A stretch of 36,414 nucleotides of DNA. It comes from Candidatus Nomurabacteria bacterium. Its GTDB lineage: Bacteria > Patescibacteriota > Minisyncoccia > Phycocordibacterales > UBA9973. The stretch lies in contig JANYAX010000023.1 of the NCBI GenBank assembly GCA_025361085.1, forward strand, positions 1 to 36,414, written 5' to 3'. A model generated the notes under the pieces. The model was given only the letters and a program-made list of their open reading frames with translations. It was not told the origin of the DNA and did no database searches. Positions 30,609-36,414 of the stretch are shown here, in pieces. Position numbers and translations under genes: made by a program. Numbering within the stretch: the stretch's first letter is position 1; every line of letters starts with the position of its first letter.

Positions 30609-31478
30609 TTATTTATTGAAAGGTAGTTCAATAAAGAAAGTTGTGCCTTCACTTGGTCCATTTGATTTGGCATATATTCTTCCGTGGTGACGTCTAATAA
30701 TTTGATGTGATAGATATAATTTCAAACCCATGCCATCTGTATTCATGAGTTTGGCAGCTTTCCCCCGGTAGAATTTAGAGAAAATCATGATCTTGTCTTT
30801 CGTTTCTAGGCCTATACCTGTGTCGCTAATATAAAGAGTCAATCCTTTGCTTGTAGAGATACAATCAATAAGTATCTTGCCTCCTGGCTTGGTATAAAAA
30901 ACGGCATTTTCTACAATCGAATCGATAACAAAAGATATTTTTTTCAAATCAAGAGTTAAAAGTGGGATACCAGCGAATGTCGAGACACTGAAAGTGATAT
31001 TTTTCTTGTTGATATTGTTCGCATATTTCTTCATCGATTTTTCTATTATTTCTCTTATCGAAAGAGCCTCGAAATTATATCCAGAAATATTTTTAATATT
31101 TTTTATTCCTACTAAAATATCTACAACACCAAGAACTCTGTCTATGCCATTATTTATATTTTGCAAATACATGAACTTTTCGTTTTGTGGAATATTTTTT
31201 TCAAGTTCTTTTGTATACCAAGTCATACTTGTAAGAGGAGTTCTAAATGTGTGGTTTACTATAGATATTATTTCTTCTTCTAGTCTATCCTTAGTTGCCA
31301 AAAAATATATATATTTGTAACATATATATATCATACTAATGAAGAAAATAGTGGGGATCACAAATCCTGGTAAATTATAGAGAGTAGATATTTTGTCTTT
31401 TTGTATTATCAAGAAAAAGATAAAGACAATATAAATTACCCAAGATGAAATTTTAAGTGTTTTCAAAAATTTGCCCAT
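30609..31478 (-). CDS. Orphan membrane sensor histidine kinase
   Basis: The 289 residues have two membrane helices (about 10-26 and 38-60) with almost no extracellular loop, then HisKA and HATPase domains. The phospho-accepting His76 is in the H box ISIVNHTFRTPLTS. The N box reads DSIVENAVFYT, G1 ISDTGIGL and G2 GMGLKLYLSHQII. A GTG start at 31517 would add 13 residues; ATG 31478 is chosen because a TACAAT ends 6 bases before it. With no sensor domain, it probably senses through the membrane or a partner. No response regulator lies nearby. It converges with the membrane protein gene 30205 (8-base gap). Confidence 0.85.
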   Translation of the reverse strand: MGKFLKTLKISSWVIYIVFIFFLIIQKDKISTLYNLPGFVIPTIFFISMIYICYKYIYFLATKDRLEEEIISIVNHTFRTPLTSMTWYTKELEKNIPQNEKFMYLQNINNGIDRVLGVVDILVGIKNIKNISGYNFEALSIREIIEKSMKKYANNINKKNITFSVSTFAGIPLLTLDLKKISFVIDSIVENAVFYTKPGGKILIDCISTSKGLTLYISDTGIGLETKDKIMIFSKFYRGKAAKLMNTDGMGLKLYLSHQIIRRHHGRIYAKSNGPSEGTTFFIELPFNK

Positions 31479-31531
31479 ATACATATTGTATATCTTTTGG
31501 GAACTTTTATAAAGCACAAAAACGATAGTTT

Positions 31532-31540
31532 TGATATAAT
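31532..31540 (+). promoter_or_regulatory. Extended -10 (TGA TATAAT) of the DUF167 gene
   Basis: It ends 6 bases before ATG 31547. Confidence 0.65.
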
Positions 31541-31546
31541 ATAGAT

Positions 31547-31780
31547 ATGTTTATTAAAGTAAGGGTTGTTGCTGGAGTTAAAAAGGAAGAAGTTAAGAAA
31601 AAGGGAGAGGACACATACCTTATCTCTGTGCGAGAACCAGCAGAAAGGAATATGGCGAATAGAAGAGTTTGTGAAATTGTGGCGTCATTATTTGAAATAA
31701 ATGTGAAATCTGTGCGTATTATAAGTGGGTATCAAAGCCCAAACAAAATATTATCAGTTAATTTTAAAGAAGATCATTAA
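31547..31780 (+). CDS. DUF167 (YggU-like) family protein
   Basis: The 77 residues have the compact DUF167 pattern: KVRVVAGVKKEEV, YLISVREPAERNMANRRVCEIVASLF and VRIISGYQSPNKILSV. These are small alpha/beta proteins of unknown function found in all domains of life. The C-terminal glycine-serine turn (ISGYQSPNK, usually xxGxxSRxK) is recognisable. The length is usual. It is followed after 61 bases by hpf. Confidence 0.8.
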   Translation: MFIKVRVVAGVKKEEVKKKGEDTYLISVREPAERNMANRRVCEIVASLFEINVKSVRIISGYQSPNKILSVNFKEDH

Positions 31781-31841
31781 ATTAATATAAATTTAACAAA
31801 TGTAGGTTATAATAGAATTATTAATAATAAAATATAAAAAT

Positions 31842-32228
31842 ATGATAAACACAAATATAAAAGCAACGAATATGGAATTGACAGGTGCCATCACTGATTA
31901 TGTTAATAAGCGTTTGGTTGGTATTGAAAAATTTGTGAAAGATGAAGATAAGGTTTTAGTTTATATTGAAGTTGGTAAAACCACAAATCATCACAGGCAA
32001 GGAGATATCTTTCGAGCTGAATTCAATGTAGATATATCTGGAAATAAATTTTATACCTTTTCCGAAAAAGAAGATTTGTACTATGCAATCGATGATGCAA
32101 AAGAAGAAATAATTCGTCAGATAACAAATAATAAAGATCGTAAACAAACCTTATTTAAGAGGGGAGCAATAAGTGTGAAGAAGATGCTAAGGGGGATGTC
32201 TAGGCGTGACCCATCAACCTCAAAATAA
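31842..32228 (+). CDS. hpf: Ribosome hibernation-promoting factor (short HPF/YfiA type)
   Basis: The protein stabilises idle ribosomes by binding the decoding site. The 128 residues show the beta-alpha-beta-beta-beta-alpha fold with INTNIKATNMELTGAITDYVNKRL, a conserved HHRQGDIFRAEFNVDI and EKEDLYYAIDDAKEEIIRQI. The basic tail (LFKRGAISVKKMLRGMSRRD) is longer than in YfiA but lacks the separate C-terminal dimerisation domain of long HPF. TATAAT at 31808-31813 leaves a leader of about 20 bases. The stop lies 2 bases from the convergent fmt stop, with no terminator between. Confidence 0.88.
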   Translation: MINTNIKATNMELTGAITDYVNKRLVGIEKFVKDEDKVLVYIEVGKTTNHHRQGDIFRAEFNVDISGNKFYTFSEKEDLYYAIDDAKEEIIRQITNNKDRKQTLFKRGAISVKKMLRGMSRRDPSTSK

Positions 32229-32230
32229 TA

Positions 32231-33115
32231 TCAGTTTTGCTTTAAAAAATCTTCGTAATCTATTTCCTTTTTACCTTCAGGAATTACACGTTTTATGATA
32301 AATTGGTCATCTTTTAAGATGGCTAATTTTATTTTAACTCGTATTTTTTTGTCTTTTTTTGTAATAAAAAAATATGTTCCAGGCCAACCGAAGTAAGCTC
32401 GGTATTTATTGTAGTTTTTGATTGAATCATTTGTTAGGTCAAGCTCTCCATCTTCTTTGTTTATTTTTTTACAATAAGTTGCTTTTTCTTCGTCTTGTTT
32501 TTTAAGAGTGATCGTCTTATTTAATATTTTTGGTAAAGTCTCACAGAGTAAATCCCCACCCATTTTTATCAATGAATTCCTTAATTCTTCTTTGGTTTCA
32601 TTTATACCAATAGCAATTTCCTTTTCTGCAATAATTGGACCGCTATCAAGTTTGAATTCCATTTGTTGAATGCTTACACCTGTTGTCTCATCTCCATTTA
32701 ATAGTGCAGATTCAAGAGGTGAAGCGCCTCGGTATTTTGGAAGAAGGGAATAATGTATATTTATTGTTCCCAACTCTGGAGTTTTAATAAGAGCGTCTGG
32801 AAGTATTTTACCGTAAGCAACAACTACGTAAAGATCTACCGAGGCAGATTCACGTGGTAAACTACGAAAAGAATTTGCTTGGGCAGATAATTTTTCTATA
32901 AATTCTGGAGTAATTTTTTCTGGTTTTAAACAAGTGATATTGTGCGCTTCTGCCCATTTGGAAACAGGGCTTGGAGTTAGATGAAGCCCGCGACCAGCGG
33001 GTTTGTCGGGGGAAGTTATTATTACCAAAGGCAAATATCCATTATCAAAAAGTATATCAAGTGTACGACTTGCTATATCTGGTGTACCCCAAAACGCAAA
33101 ATTTAAATTATTCAT
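32231..33115 (-). CDS. fmt: Methionyl-tRNA formyltransferase with a small palindrome-linked insertion
   Basis: Fmt formylates initiator Met-tRNA. The 294 residues show FAFWGTPDIAS, SPDKPAGRG, the catalytic core NIHYSLLPKYRGASPLESALLNGDETTGVSIQQM and LDSGPIIA, then a C-terminal OB domain. An extra segment of about 14 residues (AQANSFRSLPRESAS) precedes the conserved DLYVVVAYG. Its DNA is an imperfect palindrome at 32844-32878. The segment is on the surface in known structures of the family, so function should be kept. It follows def with 2 bases between, a functionally coupled pair, since Def removes the formyl group Fmt adds. Confidence 0.95.
   Translation of the reverse strand: MNNLNFAFWGTPDIASRTLDILFDNGYLPLVIITSPDKPAGRGLHLTPSPVSKWAEAHNITCLKPEKITPEFIEKLSAQANSFRSLPRESASVDLYVVVAYGKILPDALIKTPELGTINIHYSLLPKYRGASPLESALLNGDETTGVSIQQMEFKLDSGPIIAEKEIAIGINETKEELRNSLIKMGGDLLCETLPKILNKTITLKKQDEEKATYCKKINKEDGELDLTNDSIKNYNKYRAYFGWPGTYFFITKKDKKIRVKIKLAILKDDQFIIKRVIPEGKKEIDYEDFLKQN
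32844..32878 (-). repeat. Imperfect palindrome inside fmt
   Basis: gcagattc ... gaatttgc outer arms and cgtggt ... actacg inner arms pair with one G-T each. It coincides with the extra residues before DLYVVVAYG. Confidence 0.55.
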
Positions 33116-33117
33116 AA

Positions 33118-33654
33118 TTATTCTACGAGAATTTCTTGTAAATCTTTCGCTTTATCGATGAATAATATTCCATCTAAATGGTCTGTCTCGTGCTGAAATA
33201 TGTGAGCTAGCAAACCAGATCCTGACATTTCGAATTTTTTACCTCGTCCATCATAAGCTTCGACTGTTGCGCGAGTTGCACGTCGTACTTTACCGTAGAT
33301 CGGTCTGATAGAAAGACATCCTTCAGACATGAGTTTTTTGTCTTTAGATATTTTTTTAAGTATTGGATTTATAAAAACAAGATTTGGTTCTCTTTTTTTA
33401 TTTTGGTCCAAATGTTTTACTGGTTTTTCACCTCGGATAAAATCATCATCAAATATTTTACTTGAGACAACAAATACTCGAAGAGACACTCCTATTTGTG
33501 GAGCGGCAATAGCTACACCATCATACTGAGAATCAAGTGCCTCATTCATTTCAGCTATGATACTTTGTATTTTTGGTTTTTTGATACTATCTAAAGAAAT
33601 ATCTTTCGATATTTTTCGTAATATCTTATCATCATTTTGAACGATTATAACCAT
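33118..33654 (-). CDS. def: Peptide deformylase
   Basis: The metalloenzyme removes the N-formyl group from new proteins. The 178 residues show motif I GVAIAAPQIG (usual GxGxAAPQ, here Ala in place of the second Gly), motif II EGCLS with metal ligand Cys113, and motif III HETDHLDG with His155, Glu156 and His159. It lies between hisS and fmt on the same strand, 46 bases after hisS. Confidence 0.96.
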   Translation of the reverse strand: MVIIVQNDDKILRKISKDISLDSIKKPKIQSIIAEMNEALDSQYDGVAIAAPQIGVSLRVFVVSSKIFDDDFIRGEKPVKHLDQNKKREPNLVFINPILKKISKDKKLMSEGCLSIRPIYGKVRRATRATVEAYDGRGKKFEMSGSGLLAHIFQHETDHLDGILFIDKAKDLQEILVE

Positions 33655-33700
33655 TGTAGTACAAAATTTAAATATTAATTATTTTCTTCTTCTAATTCTT

Positions 33701-34993
33701 TTATTTTAAATTTTTTATATATTCAAGTAATTTTGGAAGTTTAACAGTTTCTTGCGAACGATTACTCATATCACGGAATATAACAGAATTCTCTAATGCT
33801 TCTTTTTGTCCAAAAATAATCGCATATTCCATGCCGAGTTTTTCAGCAATGGCGAGTTGTGCGCCTAAGTTGTCTTTTGAGATTGATTGAGCAATTGGTA
33901 CTTTGCCTTTTCTCAATATTTCAATAACGTTCAATGATTTTAATTTGGCGTCAAACCCAAGTTGGATGAAATATATTTTTGGTTTTTTAATTATTCTTGG
34001 CGAAAGTTTTGCAAACCATGGAGATTCAACGATCCTGTCTACTCCGATAGAAATACCGACAGCAGGAACATCTTTTTTACTACCAAGTTGGCGGCCTAGA
34101 TAATCGTAGCGGCCTCCGCCGGTGATTGTTATTTTCTTGCCAGTCTCAGGATCTTCTTGCATTATCTCTATAACTGTTCGTGTGTAGTATGAAAGACCAC
34201 GAACGAGACATTTGTTGATAGTATAAGGAATTTCCATTTGTTCCAAGTATTCAAGAACTTCTTTAAAATGTTTTTTGCAATTTGGACAAAGGTGAGAAAT
34301 ACTTTCAGGTGCGCCCTGATTTAATTCAACTGTTTTTTCTTCTTTGGAATCAAGAATGCGAAGAGGGTTTGTCTTCAATCTTTCGCGATCAATTACAGGA
34401 AGGACGTTTATATTTTTCTTATAAAAAGATACTAACTCTCTTATGTAAGAAGCACGGCATTCTTTGTCACCGATAGAATTTATATCAACTGAAAGATTAG
34501 TTGCTCCGGCCTCAAGAAGAATAGTCCAAGCTGTTTTGATAACAAGTGCATCGAGAATACTTTTATCACTTCCGATTACATCCATATCAAATTGCCAAAA
34601 TTGGCGATAACGACCCTTTTGAGGATTGTCGTGGCGGAATACTGGTCCATAACTATAGAACATTACAGGTTGTGGGAGAGCTTGCATGCCGTGTTCAATA
34701 TAACTACGCATGATTCCAGCAGTGTGTTCAGGGCGGAGAGCGAGATGATCACCACCTTTGGTTTTGAGTGTATACATTTCTTTGTCCACTATATCAGTAC
34801 CTATCCCTATTGAAGAGGTGAATACATCTTCTTCTTCAACAATCGGAGTTTCGATTGGCTTGAAGCCGTAGTATATTGCTATCTCTTGGGCTTTTTCAAA
34901 AAAACCTTGGAACTGATAATATTGACTATCGATAATATCGCGCATTCCTTTCACGGATGAGAGTGGCCCTTTGTTTGTTTTTTTCTTGTCCAT
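33701..34993 (-). CDS. hisS: Histidyl-tRNA synthetase
   Basis: Charges tRNA-His. The 430 residues show class II motif 2 (YSYGPVFRHDNPQKGRYRQFWQFDMDVIG), the HisA motif (LVRGLSYYTRTVIE), the GGGRYDYLG loop and motif 3 (VGISIGVDRI). A C-terminal anticodon-binding domain (KIYFIQLGFDAKLKSLNVIEILRK...) ends the protein. It starts 6 bases after the lepB stop, so the two are co-transcribed. Confidence 0.97.
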   Translation of the reverse strand: MDKKKTNKGPLSSVKGMRDIIDSQYYQFQGFFEKAQEIAIYYGFKPIETPIVEEEDVFTSSIGIGTDIVDKEMYTLKTKGGDHLALRPEHTAGIMRSYIEHGMQALPQPVMFYSYGPVFRHDNPQKGRYRQFWQFDMDVIGSDKSILDALVIKTAWTILLEAGATNLSVDINSIGDKECRASYIRELVSFYKKNINVLPVIDRERLKTNPLRILDSKEEKTVELNQGAPESISHLCPNCKKHFKEVLEYLEQMEIPYTINKCLVRGLSYYTRTVIEIMQEDPETGKKITITGGGRYDYLGRQLGSKKDVPAVGISIGVDRIVESPWFAKLSPRIIKKPKIYFIQLGFDAKLKSLNVIEILRKGKVPIAQSISKDNLGAQLAIAEKLGMEYAIIFGQKEALENSVIFRDMSNRSQETVKLPKLLEYIKNLK

Positions 34994-34999
34994 AAAATA

Positions 35000-35611
35000 T
35001 TATTTTAATTCTTTGTAATATCCTGGTAAGTAAGAAATTTCTTTTAGAGGAAGAAGACGTAGATATGCTCTTCCAACCATCAATTTACGAGATAATAATC
35101 CCCAAGTGCGTGAATCAGAACTTCTATTTCTGTTGTCTCCCATTACGAAATATTCTTCTGCTCCAGTTTTGTAATTGCTTGTTGTTCCGAATGGTTCATC
35201 GATATATGGTTCTGTGAGAGTAAAACCATTTGGATTATCTTTGTTGATGATTGTAATTTTACCACCACTTATGTTTATTTCTTCATTTGGTAAACCTATA
35301 ATTCTTTTTATAAAATATCTTTTTGGATCATTTGGATAATGGAAAACGATAACGTCACCACGATGGGGCTGGCCGATTGTGTAAGAAAGTTCATCTACGA
35401 TCAAATATTCACCATTGTGAAAAGTAGGGAACATCGAATCTCCGCTTACAACAAATGGTTGAGCGACAAACATTCGAATAGGTATCACGATAACAAGTGC
35501 GATTAACGCGAACTTGAGTAACTCCCATCCCTCTTTAAGGAATTTTTTAAATGTTGACTTTTCTGGTGTATTTACATCACTAACTTGTGCATTATTGTTA
35601 TTATTTTCCAT
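35000..35611 (-). CDS. lepB: Type I signal peptidase
   Basis: LepB removes signal peptides from exported proteins. The 203 residues have one membrane helix (about 33-50), then the catalytic Ser59 in VVSGDSMFPT and Lys102 in YFIKRIIGLPNE, and the closing GDNRNRSSDSR box. The open frame extends to a GTG at 35632; ATG 35611 is preferred because the upstream codons overlap a -10-like TAAAAT with a TGG before it. It opens the lepB-hisS-def-fmt cluster and complements secA elsewhere in the window. An Asn-rich N terminus (NNNNN) is unusual but harmless. Confidence 0.93.
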   Translation of the reverse strand: MENNNNNAQVSDVNTPEKSTFKKFLKEGWELLKFALIALVIVIPIRMFVAQPFVVSGDSMFPTFHNGEYLIVDELSYTIGQPHRGDVIVFHYPNDPKRYFIKRIIGLPNEEINISGGKITIINKDNPNGFTLTEPYIDEPFGTTSNYKTGAEEYFVMGDNRNRSSDSRTWGLLSRKLMVGRAYLRLLPLKEISYLPGYYKELK

Positions 35612-35703
35612 ATATGGTTCATATTTTACCACACAAATAGGATTGACAGAATAGGAAATTGTGTGTTATTTTGATATTATATTTATTGATTAGAATGGCT
35701 TCT

Positions 35704-35806
35704 TTCTGAATAGCTCTTCTTGAAGGGTACGCAAATTTTTTACTAAAAATTTCCTCAGTTTTTGCGTCGACACGCTCAAAAGCCCCTTCAATAAGACTAT
35801 TCAGAA
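35704..35806 (+). repeat. 103-bp nested palindromic element between lepB and pth
   Basis: The outer arms start ttctgaatag (35704) and end ctattcagaa (35806), pairing on through tcttgaaggg with ccccttcaa. An inner stem pairs acgcaaatttttt with agtttttgcgt. It fits the size and style of the family A repeats but the sequence is different. A TGATATTAT at 35672-35680 could transcribe it. Confidence 0.75.
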
Positions 35807-35819
35807 ATACGCCTGTTTA

Positions 35820-35828
35820 TGATATTAT
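35820..35828 (+). promoter_or_regulatory. Extended -10 (TGA TATTAT) of pth
   Basis: It ends 7 bases before ATG 35836, a leaderless arrangement. Confidence 0.55.
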
Positions 35829-35835
35829 GTATTAT

Positions 35836-36414
35836 ATGATACTAATTGTTGGGTTGGGAAATCCGGGTGAAGAATATGCCACTTCAAGACACAATACAGG
35901 TTTTATTGTGCTTGATAATATTTTAGGAAAAGTTGATTGGAAACAAAGTTCAGGAACTAAAGCTCTTTTTTATAAAGAGAAAATTGGTAAAACAGAAGTA
36001 GAATATTTCAAACCGCAAACATTCATGAATAACTCCGGCGTGGCTGTTTCTTTTGCACAAACGAAACACAAATTAAAACCAGAGAATATTATTGTTATTT
36101 ATGATGACATAGATTTGCCACTTGGAAGTTATAAAATTTCTTTCAATCGATCATCTGGTGGGCACAATGGTCTCGAGTCAATAATAAAAAAAGTTAAATC
36201 AAAAGAATTTGTTCGTATTCGTATTGGCATTTCTCCATCGACACCATCTGGTAAACTACGAAAACCAAAAGGAGAAGAGACAGTTCTAAAATTCTTACTT
36301 GGTAAATATAAAGAAGATGAATTGAAAGAATTAAAAAAGGTTTCCAAAAAAGTCGCCGAAATTATTGGAATGATTGTGACAGAAAGCCGGGAAAAAGCGA
36401 TGAGTGTGTATAAC
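35836..36414 (+). CDS. pth: Peptidyl-tRNA hydrolase, cut by window edge
   Basis: Pth rescues tRNAs from stalled peptidyl-tRNA. The 193 codons up to the edge contain the start LIVGLGNPGEEYATSRHNTGF with Asn10 and catalytic His20, the KPQTFMNNSGVAV segment, IYDDIDLPLGSYKI and SSGGHNGLESI. Bacterial Pth is about 185-200 residues, so only a few residues are missing. The start ATG 35836 gives the canonical N terminus. Confidence 0.95.
   Translation, partial: MILIVGLGNPGEEYATSRHNTGFIVLDNILGKVDWKQSSGTKALFYKEKIGKTEVEYFKPQTFMNNSGVAVSFAQTKHKLKPENIIVIYDDIDLPLGSYKISFNRSSGGHNGLESIIKKVKSKEFVRIRIGISPSTPSGKLRKPKGEETVLKFLLGKYKEDELKELKKVSKKVAEIIGMIVTESREKAMSVYN

Noticed and set aside
1470-36414. Recoded TGA (as glycine, known in some Patescibacteria)
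   Set aside because: Core genes read through without internal TGA, and TGA appears as a stop at natural ends, for example at 21264 and 23431.

Overview
The window looks like a piece of a small-genome candidate-phyla bacterium (Patescibacteria/CPR, most likely Parcubacteria). The evidence is AT-rich DNA, the standard genetic code (TGA and TAA both used as stops), very short intergenic distances, many genes with a -10 box only 6-10 bases before the start codon, several orphan secreted or membrane proteins, and housekeeping genes in unusual neighbourhoods. This placement is inference from gene content and style; no marker tree was possible.

Layout. 1-1450: the tail of a transposase, then a greatly enlarged RNase P RNA gene (rnpB) carrying three copies of one ~115-base palindromic repeat, then a tiny lysine-rich peptide gene. 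1470-8945: secA, a secreted muralytic-type protein, then dnaE and rnhB divergent from one overlapping promoter region. 8969-12014: a HAD-like protein, a ComB-family phosphatase, and a REP-associated (Y1/HUH) transposase flanked by matching hairpins. 12047-17491 (minus strand): M1 aminopeptidase, purH and glutamate dehydrogenase. 17766-18712: an Asn/Gln-rich surface protein and tRNA-Asn(GTT). 18802-21570: an accessory stretch in which four copies of a ~63-base inverted-repeat-ended element delimit gene cassettes: a membrane protein, tspO plus a pyrimidine-dimer glycosylase, and a protein whose last ~45 codons look like the variable region of a diversity-generating retroelement (DGR) target. 21713-23431: small secreted proteins. 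23563-28371: purA, two unknown proteins, a small basic protein, a DEAD-box helicase with a structured leader, and a membrane-anchored peptidoglycan-binding protein. 28441-28627: a candidate structured small RNA. 28677-31478: L-lactate permease, a small membrane protein and an orphan histidine kinase. 31547-36414: DUF167, hibernation factor, the minus-strand cluster lepB-hisS-def-fmt, and the start of pth.

How it fits together. Most core genes serve protein synthesis and export (fmt/def N-terminal formylation and deformylation, hisS, pth, hpf, tRNA-Asn, rnpB, secA, lepB) and replication and repair (dnaE, rnhB, a DEAD-box helicase, a dimer glycosylase). Metabolism is limited to purine end steps (purH, purA), glutamate dehydrogenase and lactate transport.

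The most interesting signals are: (i) the repeat-inflated RNase P RNA, with the same element at the P3, P7-P8 and P19 positions; (ii) the DGR-like target gene with no reverse transcriptase in the window, sitting between direct copies of a short mobile-like repeat; (iii) long perfect palindromes inside the coding sequence of rnhB, with related but weaker cases in fmt and pepN; and (iv) the candidate structured RNA upstream of the lactate permease.
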